The translations under genes and the position numbers were made by a program. Below are positions 11,201-19,391 of a stretch of DNA of 33,065 bases, piece after piece. Under the pieces are notes generated by a model. It ran no database searches. It was not told where the DNA came from and saw nothing but the letters and a program-made list of their open reading frames with translations. Where the stretch lies: assembly GCA_910584055.1 (NCBI GenBank), contig CAJTZS010000044.1, positions 1 to 33,065 on the forward strand, written 5' to 3'. Numbering within the stretch: position 1 is the stretch's first letter; every line of letters starts with the position of its first letter. The DNA comes from an uncultured Muribaculaceae bacterium (GTDB taxonomy: Bacteria; Bacteroidota; Bacteroidia; Bacteroidales; Muribaculaceae).

Positions 11201-11411
11201 TTGCCGGAGCCTTGATAGTGTATTTCCCGTCGATATCGGAGAAAACTCCGGTCTTTGTGCCTTTGACAACAACAGAAGCCGCAATCACCGGCTCCCTCTC
11301 TTTAGGGTCGAACACCGTTCCGCTCACGGTGATTAGATTCTGCGCCGAAGCGTTTATAGTGAGAATGGCAAATAGCATAAAGGCTAAGAGCCGTGATATT
11401 TTCTTATACAT
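8265..11411 (-). CDS. susC-like: SusC/RagA family TonB-dependent outer-membrane transporter
   Basis: Outer-membrane importer of glycan fragments powered by TonB, 1048 residues, normal length for the family. A signal peptide covers about residues 1-23 (ending NASAQ). A carboxypeptidase-regulatory-like domain follows (about 26-110: VSGTVFDPKEREPVIAASV). The DEVIVVGYGVQRKSDVTGS motif leads into the plug domain (about 120-230, with PLYVVDGFIVDD, FKDAASSAVYGARAANG and VVVITTKQG). The remainder is the 22-strand beta barrel, ending in an aromatic residue (LQFGF), as barrels inserted by BAM do. No separate promoter is visible in the 139 bases before it, but a strong hairpin lies there, so it may be expressed by read-through from upstream genes. 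It pairs with the SusD gene 15 bases downstream. Confidence 0.97.
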   Translation of the reverse strand: MYKKISRLLAFMLFAILTINASAQNLITVSGTVFDPKEREPVIAASVVVKGTKTGVFSDIDGKYTIKAPANGTLVFSGVGYETIEQKINGRTEINVNMSSNEKLLDEVIVVGYGVQRKSDVTGSISSVSGKEVSSVPTSSVLQALQGKASGVNIIQNSGAPGGATTIKIRGTGTVNDADPLYVVDGFIVDDITHISNNDIANIEIFKDAASSAVYGARAANGVVVITTKQGEAGKVSVNFDSYVGFSNPWKKLKVMGTEDYALMQDYINGTSLYSADGHLYQTKQPDGSYAYDDHKHFLVDTIARNSPANWWDAITRTGIKQQYNLAVSGGNENTKFLVSVGYFNEKGIVKSSDYNRFNARVNINQKITKWLTLMANLSYSNENRDLIPEGSSSVLKRSLYQSPMVMTYNTKGYWTENHPLAQLDRYHRSTKRDRFDLNATLSADFLKFFNYQFKASYYVAPQKNTQFTEVNSLEEDFLMTDLSTIYNYRNTINKWEINNLLTFNWHNDYNSVTALVGQTAEGYKNSWQESTKKGTPSNNPNQWFLSSGFTGDKTYGLDRNWTAVGFIGRVNYSFKDRYLLQANVRIDGSSMFSRDNRWGTFPSVSLGWKFSSESFLQDQTWLSLGKLRLGWGKLGNNRIDELSRYTYLVSQYNYPYGQGTHVLQPGFTSLTIGNDNIKWEKTETYNVGLDLAFLNNRLLFGFEYFDKKTTDMLLAVPTVLSAGFETDPMTNAGAVRNYGIETNLTYRQTLGRFSFDVGFNLSWIKNKVTSLGTGNEPIYGAYLSEGSIVDYVTKTAVGRPIGSFYGYVTDGIFQTYDEVRASAQYEPGKMDSEQTTRVGDFRFKDLNGDGRITAEDRTYLGSPLPDFVFGVPLNFKYDFKSGGLELSMFFQGQTGNKIYNVMDYYLYNAAEGNVYADIRSKHWSGQVAENRAYFPLNTTAEIPDLDANDAPRNFRSSNFFVKDGSYLRLKELRLAYSFDQSLIKRIGLKSLTISATAYNLLTFTKYDGFDPEVGKVDGTEGNNLSMGVDHGNYPQARSFTFGLQFGF

Positions 11412-11504
11412 GGTTCACGTGTTAGATTATTCAGAAATGCCTGCGAGTGGAAAAGGCGCGTGTGATTGACCCCTTCGGGCACGCAAGAGCTGATAAGAGG
11501 AATT

Positions 11505-11533
11505 CCCGCAGGGGGATTACCGCCCCCTGCGGG
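11505..11533 (-). terminator. GC-rich hairpin between ELWxxDGT gene and susC
   Basis: CCCGCAGGGGG pairs with CCCCCTGCGGG: a perfect 11-bp stem with a 7-nt loop, 17 bases beyond the stop of the ELWxxDGT gene. There is no U-run on the minus strand, so it is more likely an mRNA 3'-end stabilizer or partial attenuator than a full stop. Confidence 0.55.
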
Positions 11534-11550
11534 TTGAAAAGGGATATACC

Positions 11551-13296
11551 TTATTTTACTATGATTTTACTTACCTTTGAACCTTGACGACGGATGTAAA
11601 GACCCGGCTCATTGCCATTCACCTTCACACCCTGGAGGTTGAAGAACTCGACAGGTGCGTTTTCATCATCCGAAATTTCTGTCACGCCGCTTCCTTCACC
11701 GTCAGCAATCTCGGCACGCGTGCGGTATTCGGGTTCCATCACGTCCGGATTCTTCGTGGGATCATATCCCTCCTGACGGTAATGATAGCAATAAAGCTGA
11801 TTGTTGACGGCCGATGTGTAGAGAAGATCGCCTGCAAGATTGCGGAGACCATACACTTTATCCCCGTTGGCATCTATATTCGAGACGATTGTTGGAACGC
11901 CGTCCCATTTGTCGAGACGGTGAAGCTTTGTATTTGTTGCCGTTGTGCCGTCGAGATCGCCCTCGTTCCACCAATACAGTGAACCGCCGACAACAAGGAG
12001 TTCCTTAACCCAGTCGCAGCCTACACCGGGAGCATAATCATACTGCATCCACACCTTCTCTCCGTCGAAACAATGCAGCTCGCCGCCACGCTGGGTCTCC
12101 ACAGCGGCATCACCACCGGTAGCGGCGCAGAACATATACAGATTGTCGAAGACAACTCCACAGTCGGGGAACGACTCATGAGTATTCGTCGGTTCATACG
12201 TGAAAATATCGATACATCCGTAATTTCCCTTCTCGCATGTGGTGAAACCGAGTTCGCTACCGTATGTGGGATTGCCCGAACGGAACACAATCATCCCATT
12301 GTAAGGCTGGCCGACCATAGTTACTCCACCACCTATACCGAGGCCGTTGGCTCCGACTGCGGTGTTGGTATTATATATCTCATATGTCCCTTCCTCAGTG
12401 CCGTCGGAAGCCCAAGGTTCGTTCCCGGAATCCATAGACCATGCCTTGAAGAAAAGTTTCTCGTTGTAGAAGTTTATAAGATGCGCCGGAGATGAAGAAA
12501 GCGTGGAACCGGCTTTATTTACATTGGGCTCGACATTTATATCCTTTACAATATGAGTCCCTGCTTCCGTTCCGTCGGTCACCCAGATTTCTATACCGCT
12601 TGTCTTGCCGGTCTTGTCTGCCTCCTCAGCCTTGAAGAAGACCTTACGGCCTACGCGTTGCACCGGACCCCAACGGTTATCCGCCTCCTCGACACCCGGA
12701 AACGCACAGTCAACTCTTGCCACGAGTTTTGTTCCCTCTTCTGTGCCATCGGAAATCCAGAGCCATTTCTGGGGATTATCGTATTCAAGTTCGCTGTCGA
12801 AATCAGTCGCGAAGAAAATGAAGCGGTTCTCATCCATCTGGCAGAAACCTATAGGATTTGAGCTGTCCATCTCGTGGATATCCTTCACCATGTGGGTGCC
12901 GGCTTCCGTGCCGTCTGAAATCCACAACTCATATCCGTTCTCCCCATCGGTGGCAGAGAACACCACCTTGTCATTGAAACGTGTCAGATACTGGATATCT
13001 GACGTGCCGACACCGGGCAATATATCCTTAACCATATACGTACCGGCCGGAGTGCCATCGGTTACCCACAGCTCTTCGCCATGGTCTGCATCGGAGGCAG
13101 AGAAAAATGCTTTGTAACCTTTCTCCGGAGAACCTGCCACACAGAGGTTCTTCTGACCGTAGAATTGTTTGTTTTGCGTGATATTGGCTTTCACGCCTGT
13201 GGGCAACAGAGCCGTTGTGCCCTCGGGAAGCGTCTGTGCGACTGCACCCATGCAGCATAACACTGCCGATGAAAGAAGTAATGCCTGCTTTCTCAT
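11551..13296 (-). CDS. Secreted ELWxxDGT-repeat protein
   Basis: A 581-residue exported protein with a signal peptide (about residues 1-20, ending GAVAQ). At least five copies of the ELWxxDGT repeat are visible, each reading LWVTDGTPAGT or similar followed by a VKDI-type strand. This repeat is known from secreted propeller-like proteins of Bacteroidetes and myxobacteria and has no assigned catalysis. The C-terminus (VEFFNLQGVKVNG, PGLYIRRQGSKVSKIIVK) resembles the short sorting-type tail common in gut Bacteroidales secreted proteins. It lies between the GH2 gene and susC in the same direction, which is unusual for a PUL. A role as a surface glycan-binding or scaffold protein is only an inference from position. 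Confidence 0.75.
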   Translation of the reverse strand: MRKQALLLSSAVLCCMGAVAQTLPEGTTALLPTGVKANITQNKQFYGQKNLCVAGSPEKGYKAFFSASDADHGEELWVTDGTPAGTYMVKDILPGVGTSDIQYLTRFNDKVVFSATDGENGYELWISDGTEAGTHMVKDIHEMDSSNPIGFCQMDENRFIFFATDFDSELEYDNPQKWLWISDGTEEGTKLVARVDCAFPGVEEADNRWGPVQRVGRKVFFKAEEADKTGKTSGIEIWVTDGTEAGTHIVKDINVEPNVNKAGSTLSSSPAHLINFYNEKLFFKAWSMDSGNEPWASDGTEEGTYEIYNTNTAVGANGLGIGGGVTMVGQPYNGMIVFRSGNPTYGSELGFTTCEKGNYGCIDIFTYEPTNTHESFPDCGVVFDNLYMFCAATGGDAAVETQRGGELHCFDGEKVWMQYDYAPGVGCDWVKELLVVGGSLYWWNEGDLDGTTATNTKLHRLDKWDGVPTIVSNIDANGDKVYGLRNLAGDLLYTSAVNNQLYCYHYRQEGYDPTKNPDVMEPEYRTRAEIADGEGSGVTEISDDENAPVEFFNLQGVKVNGNEPGLYIRRQGSKVSKIIVK

Positions 13297-13331
13297 AGTT
13301 GTTATTGTTTGTTTAGTTAATTTGTTTTATA

Positions 13332-15212
13332 TTAGTTTTTCGACAGCATCTCCGCCACTTCGGCTTTAGCCTGCTCTCGCGGCTTGGAGAAGATGCGCCG
13401 TATACGGTCCATATCGAATTTGCCGGCACGGTCATAGGTATAGATGCCATTTTTCTCAAGTTCCACATCTACAATCTGTGTGAAACAGAAACCTGCTATG
13501 TGATCGAGGCTGAGAACCACATTCACCTGATCCTCGAGACGGCGGTAATACTCCTCAATTGTGCGTGGTGCGCTACCATATCCCCAGAAAGCATCTTCCG
13601 ATGCAACCTCCGGAGCATCCATTTTCTTATTCCACTGAATGCCGCCGAACTCATCGATCATATAGCATTCACCTTTGTATTCCGCACTCTCAAGCGGATG
13701 ATGGACATATGGCTTACCGTTTTCATCGAGCGACAATTGTTTATAAAGGGCCACCGGATCCTGGACATATGTGTGTTCTGCGTATACATCAGTGAACCCG
13801 GCATGATGTCCGCCGCTCGAAGAAACCACCGGACGCGTGCGGTCGAGATTCTTGGTGAGGAAATAAAGATCATTCGTGAGGCGGTCACGCTGTCCGTCAA
13901 CATCCTTAATCCATGTTTCATTGAGGGGCGACCAGGCAATAAGGGAAGTGACATTGTAGTCCCGGTCGATACATTCTTGCCATTCCGAAAGCATGTTGCG
14001 CGCGGCAACCTTATCTGTCCAGTTCATGCCCCAACTTGCTGATTCGCCCCACGTAAGGTAACCTAATTTATCAGCCCAATAGAAATAGCGGGGTTCGAAT
14101 ACTTTCTGATGGAGGCGAGCACCATTGAAACCGGCATCTTTTGCCAGTTCTATATCCCGGCGCAGTTGGGAATCATCGGGTGCTGTCCATTGTCCGTCTG
14201 GATAGTAACCCTGATCGAGAACGAGACGCTGGTAATAAGGTTTGTTATTGAGATAGAATGCATTCCCTCTGAGTTCTGATTTGCGCATTCCGGCATAGGA
14301 TTTCACGTTGTCAATAACTTTGCCATCCTTGCCGCTAACAGTAAACTCTATATCATAGAGGAAAGGAGACTCCGGCGACCATGTTTTGGGATTTCTGACA
14401 GGCGCAATCACATAGGAACTGTTACTTGCAGTTATAGTCTTGTCGCACACCGTCTTACTTCCATCCTTTATCTTTATGTTAAGCTTTGAACAGCCATTGA
14501 TATCATAAAATTCCGGTTCAAACACAAACTGGCTTCCATCAAGATCGGGAGTGATACGGCAACTCTTAAGAGAGCCATGCTCCAGGGCTTCAAGCCACAC
14601 CGTCTGCCATATACCTGTAACCCGGGTATAGAAACATTCATAAGCATTTAGACGGCGGGACTGCTTGCCTAGGGGTTGCTGCCAAGACTTAACGTCATCT
14701 TCCACATATACCACCAAATCATTGTCAGCTCCATATTTCACAGCCTTGGAGATATCCATGGCAAAAGAAGCACCGCCGCCGTAATGAGTGAAAAGAGATT
14801 TTCCGTTGACAAATATCTCGGCGCGATAATCAACGCCACCGAAATTCAACATCACACGCTTGCCTGACCAACCGGAAGGCACATCTATCTTGCGGTGATA
14901 CCACATGGCGTTTATGAAATCAGTATGGCCGACTCCGGATAATGAGCTTTCCGGGCAAAACGGCACCTTGATAATATCCTTGAATCCTGTGGATTTTTGA
15001 AAATCACGTTCCTTCCCACTTTTTCCGAAATCAAAAGTATAGCTCCAGTCTCCATTAAGGTTGACCCATTCGCTACGCTCGAACTGAGGACGCGGATACT
15101 CCGGACGTGGCACACTTGAATCATTCACCGCGGCTGCACTGAATCCCGATGAGATAGCCGCCATGGCAACCAAAGCCGGAACTGCTTTAATTTTCTTAAG
15201 ATTTAAATTCAT
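13332..15212 (-). CDS. Secreted glycoside hydrolase family 2 enzyme
   Basis: Exo-acting retaining glycosidase of GH2, 626 residues with a signal peptide (about 1-28). The order is a jelly-roll sugar-binding domain (about 35-210, with NLNGDWSYTFDFG and AEIFVNGKSLFTHYGG), an immunoglobulin-like domain (about 215-310) and a TIM barrel (about 315-600). The catalytic acid/base is Glu432 in AWSPLNETW. The nucleophile is probably Glu521 in CYMIDEFGG. The barrel start RRDIELAKDAGFNGARLHQK is typical. GH2 covers beta-galactosidases, beta-glucuronidases, beta-mannosidases and arabinopyranosidases, and I cannot choose among them from the sequence. It is the first gene of the leftward PUL operon. A minus-strand TAATTTTG box 34 bases upstream is the likely promoter. 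Confidence 0.88.
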   Translation of the reverse strand: MNLNLKKIKAVPALVAMAAISSGFSAAAVNDSSVPRPEYPRPQFERSEWVNLNGDWSYTFDFGKSGKERDFQKSTGFKDIIKVPFCPESSLSGVGHTDFINAMWYHRKIDVPSGWSGKRVMLNFGGVDYRAEIFVNGKSLFTHYGGGASFAMDISKAVKYGADNDLVVYVEDDVKSWQQPLGKQSRRLNAYECFYTRVTGIWQTVWLEALEHGSLKSCRITPDLDGSQFVFEPEFYDINGCSKLNIKIKDGSKTVCDKTITASNSSYVIAPVRNPKTWSPESPFLYDIEFTVSGKDGKVIDNVKSYAGMRKSELRGNAFYLNNKPYYQRLVLDQGYYPDGQWTAPDDSQLRRDIELAKDAGFNGARLHQKVFEPRYFYWADKLGYLTWGESASWGMNWTDKVAARNMLSEWQECIDRDYNVTSLIAWSPLNETWIKDVDGQRDRLTNDLYFLTKNLDRTRPVVSSSGGHHAGFTDVYAEHTYVQDPVALYKQLSLDENGKPYVHHPLESAEYKGECYMIDEFGGIQWNKKMDAPEVASEDAFWGYGSAPRTIEEYYRRLEDQVNVVLSLDHIAGFCFTQIVDVELEKNGIYTYDRAGKFDMDRIRRIFSKPREQAKAEVAEMLSKN

Positions 15213-15246
15213 GGTTAATTTTGCGGTTAACTAATTTTTGATGTCG

Positions 15247-15254
15247 CAAAATTA
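15247..15254 (-). promoter_or_regulatory. -7 box for the leftward PUL operon
   Basis: Reads TAATTTTG on the minus strand, matching the Bacteroidetes TAnnTTTG consensus, 34 bases before the GH2 start codon. No clear TTTG -33 box is present at the right distance, as expected of an activator-dependent promoter. Confidence 0.5.
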
Positions 15255-15353
15255 TATTAGGTAAGAAAGGGACACGGGTAGAATTGTTTTTAATGTTAGG
15301 AATTTTGTCTAAAAAACATCCCAAAGCCTTAAAAAATTCTTTCATTCGACAAT

Positions 15354-15382
15354 ATTACCATTAAGAAAAACATTATTACCAT
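15354..15382 (+). promoter_or_regulatory. Direct repeat ATTACCAT-N13-ATTACCAT, candidate PUL activator operator
   Basis: Two exact copies of ATTACCAT start 21 bp apart, two helical turns, which is the spacing used by AraC-type DNA-binding domains of HTCS regulators. The second copy overlaps the expected -33 position of the plus-strand promoter, whose -7 box starts 20 bases later. Confidence 0.5.
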
Positions 15383-15402
15383 CCCGAAAAAAAGTCTTGG
15401 CA

Positions 15403-15410
15403 TAAATTTG
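15403..15410 (+). promoter_or_regulatory. -7 box for the rightward GH43 operon
   Basis: TAAATTTG matches TAnnTTTG, 40 bases before the GH43 start codon. The -33 consensus is absent and its place is taken by the second ATTACCAT repeat. Confidence 0.55.
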
Positions 15411-15450
15411 CATCGAAATCAATAATCATTTTTTTAGACTTCTAAATATC

Positions 15451-16467
15451 ATGCATAAACGATCAAATGTTTCAGCGTTGCTGCTGATCGGTATTACTAC
15501 ATTGCCTGCCGTTTTCTCCGGAGCATGCAGCACGGGAAAAGACAAAGGTAATGAATTTACCGGCGAAGAAATTCTTTTTGCCGATCCTACAATATATACG
15601 GAAAACGGCAAATATTATCTCACGGGAACGCGCAACCGCGAACCGTTAGGATTCGCGTTGCTGGAATCCACCGACCTCAAGTCATGGAAACCGGCAAGAC
15701 CGGATTCAATGATACTTCGGGGCGGAAACTCAACATTCGGGACTCAAGGGTTCTGGGCGCCACAGATCCTAAAGACAGAAGATGGCTACTGGTTCACTTA
15801 TACAGCAAATGAACAGACCGTACTTGCCAAATCAGATCATCTTGCAGGAGACTACACCCAAAAAGACATCACGCCAATCGACAACAGTGAGAAAAATATC
15901 GACTCATTCCTATTCAGAGACGATGACGGTAAATGGTATCTTTATCATGTCCGTTTCGATAACGGCAATTTCCTGTGGGTAGGTGAACTTGACCCTGCCA
16001 CGGGAAGCATAATTGAAGGCTCTCTCTCCAGATGCTTTAAGAATGACCAGCCCTGGGAGGTGACGGAAGCCTACGAAAGTGATCCTGTAATGGAAGGTCC
16101 GACCGTAATCAAGCTGGAAGGGAAGTATTACCTTTTCTATTCTGCAAACCATTTTATGAGTCCCGACTATGCCGTGGGATATGCCGTGGCGGACTCACCC
16201 AAAGGACCCTGGATTAAGAATCTTAACAACCCTATCATACACCGCGACATAGTGGGTGAGAAAGGTTCGGGACACGGGGACCTTTTCGCTGACAATGAAG
16301 GTAACTACCGATATGTGTATCACGTGCACAACTCAGACAGTGTAGTTTCTCCCCGCCGAACCCGCATCCTGACACTTAACTTCGACAAGAATCCGGAGAC
16401 AGGCATATACGATATAACGGCCGATCCGAATTCCATTATAAAACCATTTATAACCGAAAAACAGTAG
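15451..16467 (+). CDS. GH43 family lipoprotein glycosidase
   Basis: Five-bladed propeller glycosidase of GH43, a family of alpha-L-arabinofuranosidases, endo-arabinanases, beta-xylosidases and galactan exo-hydrolases. The 338-residue protein has a lipoprotein signal ending FSGAC (Cys26). The inverting catalytic triad is visible: base Asp45 in FADPTIYTENGKYYLTG, pKa modulator Asp151 in EKNIDSFLFRDDDG, and acid Glu215 in DPVMEGPTV. A metal-site-like GSGHGDLF lies near the C-terminus. It is a single-domain enzyme with no added binding module. It opens the rightward PUL operon, followed after 6 bases by the toroid protein and then an esterase. Arabinose- or xylose-containing side chains are the likely target, but the subfamily cannot be fixed by eye. 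Confidence 0.88.
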   Translation: MHKRSNVSALLLIGITTLPAVFSGACSTGKDKGNEFTGEEILFADPTIYTENGKYYLTGTRNREPLGFALLESTDLKSWKPARPDSMILRGGNSTFGTQGFWAPQILKTEDGYWFTYTANEQTVLAKSDHLAGDYTQKDITPIDNSEKNIDSFLFRDDDGKWYLYHVRFDNGNFLWVGELDPATGSIIEGSLSRCFKNDQPWEVTEAYESDPVMEGPTVIKLEGKYYLFYSANHFMSPDYAVGYAVADSPKGPWIKNLNNPIIHRDIVGEKGSGHGDLFADNEGNYRYVYHVHNSDSVVSPRRTRILTLNFDKNPETGIYDITADPNSIIKPFITEKQ

Positions 16468-16473
16468 AAATCG

Positions 16474-18465
16474 ATGGTAAAAAGATTGTTTCTATGCATG
16501 GGACTGATTGCGTCCCATGCATTTATGGTCGTATCCGCCACAAGTGTGGCCATTAAGTATCCGGGTAAGAAAAGTACGGAATATATTCTGACACAAGATT
16601 CCGACGGACTTATGAAGACGAATAAGAAAATCCCGTTGAGGATACAAAGGAACATTAAAAATAACGGGGACAATAAAATCCTGACATTCTCAATCATTGC
16701 AGACGAGACATGCTGGTTCAACCTGTCTGACACCATCGGCACGGGTATGAATACTGCCGATTGCGAGTTCTACATGCCCGGATTCTGGTATCATAAAAAC
16801 CTTAGGTCTCCCAAAGAGGCTCCCTCATTCCATACTTCAAAAAGCTGGAGCGTGAGGGAAGACCGACTCAGTTCCCCCCTTACGGGAATATATGACAAAG
16901 TCAATAAAAAGGGTGTCAGCATTCTGCGCCTTGACCACAAAAAAAGGGGCGATGACTGTCTGGCTCAAAATCTTTCGGGAGAAGTGATTCTTACGGGGAA
17001 AACATCAATCGGCTCAACCGGCTTCCATAATGAGAACGGGGAGGCATCGCTAACACTAAGTTTTCCCTACCGGGAAACCCCTAAACGATATATCCGCAAG
17101 CTACAGCTTATCAACCCGGTGACAGCATTTGTCAAAATCGACAAAGGAGATACGATAACACTGAACTGGCAAATAAGGAGCAGCGACAATACGGACTATT
17201 CCGACTTCGTTGCCGACACATGGAATCATACATATGATACATTTCTCCCAGCTCCCATGACAGGTGTCATGAGCAATACTGACGCAAAAGAATATTTGAG
17301 TCATTTCTTCAGCACCAGTTATGTGGACGACTACGACCTTAAATATTTCTCAGGTGTGGAAATGCGCACGGATGATTGCAAAAACACTCCGGTATATCAG
17401 GTCGGATTCGTGGGACGTGTACTTATAAATGCCCTCAATGCCCTTGAATACGGGGAATCCACAGGTGACAAAGACATGATAAACAAAGCCAATACCATTT
17501 TCAACAGCACACTTTCCTATGGATTTACTCCCGATGGTTATCTCCGGGAAAACTTGAGACTTGACAATGAAAAAGAAAGCGATATAATGAGCATACGCCG
17601 TCAGTCAGAAGGAGCATATGCTTTGCTCTCATGGCTGAATTATGAAAAGAGAAGAGGACGGAAACATCCTGAATGGGAAAAGAAGACTGAAACACTTATG
17701 AACAATATCCTCCTCCTGCAAAATGCCGACGGCAGTTTCCCCCGGAAATTCAAGGCTGACAAAACACATGTAGACCCAACGGGGGGAAGCACCCCCTCGG
17801 CCACACTGCCACTCACGATGGCGTATAAATATTACAAAAACAAGAAGTATCTTGACTCTGCACGCGCCACCGGAAAATATCTCGAAAATGAACTGATCAA
17901 CAAGGCTGACTACTTCTCATCCACGCTCGATGCCAACTGCGAGGACAAAGAGGCTTCGCTATATGCCTCCACTGCGATGTATTATCTTGCAAACGTTACT
18001 GGAGGAAAGGAGAAAGCGCATTATCTGGATCTCTGTAAGAAAGCCGCGTATTTCTGCCTGTCTTGGTATTATCTATGGGACGTGCCTTTTGCTCCGGGGC
18101 AGATGCTCGGTGATGTCGGATTCAAATCAAGAGGATGGGGGAACGTCTCGGTAGAAAACAATCATATAGATGTGTTTATCTTTGATTTCGCCACGGTCCT
18201 CGACAAACTGTCGGCACATTTCTCGGAACCGCGCTTCTCCGATTTCGCAAAGGTTATACAGACATCGATGCTGCAGTTGATGCCGATACAAGACAATATG
18301 TACGACATAGCCAAAGCCGGGTATTATCCCGAAGTCGTGCAACACACCACCTGGGATTACGGCAAGAACGGCAAGGGTTTCTACAATGATATCTTCGCGC
18401 CGGGCTGGACGGTCGCATCCCTATGGCAAATGCTCAGTCCGGAACGTCTTGACAACTGGAATTAA
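16474..18465 (+). CDS. Secreted protein resembling alpha/alpha-toroid glycosidases, unassigned family
   Basis: A 663-residue exported protein (signal peptide about 1-22) that I cannot place in a numbered GH or PL family. Residues about 25-235 are beta-rich. Residues about 240-655 are helical with the rhythm of a six-hairpin toroid: GFVGRVLINALNALEYG, RQSEGAYALLSWLNYEKRRG, ATLPLTMAYKYYKNKKYLDSA, ASLYASTAMYYLAN and VFIFDFATVLDKL. Acidic and aromatic residues cluster at NCEDKEA, SRGWGNVSVENNHID and YNDIFAPGW, which are possible active-site loops. The two-domain layout (beta sandwich plus toroid) is shared with GH127/GH146, GH95 and several lyases. Position between GH43 and an esterase supports a role in glycan breakdown. 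Function is inferred from context and fold pattern only. Confidence 0.7.
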   Translation: MVKRLFLCMGLIASHAFMVVSATSVAIKYPGKKSTEYILTQDSDGLMKTNKKIPLRIQRNIKNNGDNKILTFSIIADETCWFNLSDTIGTGMNTADCEFYMPGFWYHKNLRSPKEAPSFHTSKSWSVREDRLSSPLTGIYDKVNKKGVSILRLDHKKRGDDCLAQNLSGEVILTGKTSIGSTGFHNENGEASLTLSFPYRETPKRYIRKLQLINPVTAFVKIDKGDTITLNWQIRSSDNTDYSDFVADTWNHTYDTFLPAPMTGVMSNTDAKEYLSHFFSTSYVDDYDLKYFSGVEMRTDDCKNTPVYQVGFVGRVLINALNALEYGESTGDKDMINKANTIFNSTLSYGFTPDGYLRENLRLDNEKESDIMSIRRQSEGAYALLSWLNYEKRRGRKHPEWEKKTETLMNNILLLQNADGSFPRKFKADKTHVDPTGGSTPSATLPLTMAYKYYKNKKYLDSARATGKYLENELINKADYFSSTLDANCEDKEASLYASTAMYYLANVTGGKEKAHYLDLCKKAAYFCLSWYYLWDVPFAPGQMLGDVGFKSRGWGNVSVENNHIDVFIFDFATVLDKLSAHFSEPRFSDFAKVIQTSMLQLMPIQDNMYDIAKAGYYPEVVQHTTWDYGKNGKGFYNDIFAPGWTVASLWQMLSPERLDNWN

Positions 18466-18479
18466 AAAAACGTCGGCCC

Positions 18480-19292
18480 ATGAAAAAAATACAGTTAACG
18501 ATACTTGTTCTATGCGCCGTCTGTCTCAACATCGCGGCTGAATACCGGACAGCGCGGGACATAGAATATTCCTCTAACAAGGATTCGTATTCACGTGAAC
18601 GCTGCCGGATGGACATATACCATCCGGCAGATACTGCGGGACTGCCGGTAGTGATATGGTTTCACGGCGGAGGACTGACCGGGGGCAACAGGTTCATACC
18701 CGAAGAACTTAAGAACTCGGGATATGTGATTGTTGCCCCCGGTTACAGGCTTATGCCTAAAGTAGGAATCGGGGAATGCATAGACGACGCGGCAGCCGCT
18801 GTTGCATGGACGTTCAATAACATTCAGAAATATGGGGGAGACCCGTCAAAGATTGCCGTGGCAGGTCATTCCGCAGGAGGATACCTTACGAGCATGGTCG
18901 GTTTGGAGCGCAAATGGCTGAAAAAATATCACATAGAAGCAGACTCCATAGCCGCCCTCATTCCCTACAGTGGACAGGCGATAACACACTATGAACAGCG
19001 CAGACAACAGGGAATCTCCGAACTACAGCCCGCAATCGACGAATATGCCCCGCTCGCACACATACGCAAAGACGCTCCCCCGTATATCATCATCACAGGG
19101 GACGCAGACATGGAACTATACGGCCGTTACGAAGAGAACGCCTATATGTGGCGGATGATGAAACTGATTGGCCATCCCGATGTAAGAATCTTCAAGATCG
19201 ACGGTCATGACCATGGAGCGATGGTCTCTCCTGCGCACCATATCCTCAAATCCCAGCTCCGCCGTATCTTCTCCAACCATTCTCCGCGCTGA
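18480..19292 (+). CDS. Secreted alpha/beta-hydrolase esterase
   Basis: A 270-residue exported esterase (signal peptide about 1-20). The oxyanion-hole motif is HGGG at 62-65 in WFHGGGLTGGN. The nucleophile is Ser131 in AGHSAGG. A catalytic acid is likely at ITGDAD (Asp208 or Asp210), and the catalytic His is in DGHDHG (His243 or His245). This is the hormone-sensitive-lipase/BD-FAE-like group, whose secreted members in PULs remove acetyl or feruloyl groups from polysaccharides. Which ester is cut is not shown by the sequence. It follows the toroid gene by 14 bases and closes the rightward operon. The downstream gap then starts an unrelated, promoter-bearing gene remnant. Confidence 0.85.
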   Translation: MKKIQLTILVLCAVCLNIAAEYRTARDIEYSSNKDSYSRERCRMDIYHPADTAGLPVVIWFHGGGLTGGNRFIPEELKNSGYVIVAPGYRLMPKVGIGECIDDAAAAVAWTFNNIQKYGGDPSKIAVAGHSAGGYLTSMVGLERKWLKKYHIEADSIAALIPYSGQAITHYEQRRQQGISELQPAIDEYAPLAHIRKDAPPYIIITGDADMELYGRYEENAYMWRMMKLIGHPDVRIFKIDGHDHGAMVSPAHHILKSQLRRIFSNHSPR

Positions 19293-19328
19293 ATACTCCA
19301 CGCTTCCAAAACAACGAGCCTAACAGCA

Positions 19329-19360
19329 TTTGCAGTTAAAAGATCTATGGATTATATTTG
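19329..19360 (+). promoter_or_regulatory. Consensus Bacteroidetes promoter before the kinase stub
   Basis: TTTG (19329-19332), a 20-base spacer, then TATATTTG (19353-19360). This is the best full match to the TTTG/TAnnTTTG consensus that I found in the window. It lies 31 bases before the start codon of a truncated kinase gene. Confidence 0.65.
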
Positions 19361-19391
19361 CATATGAAATTATGAAGTGTTGAAATAAGCT

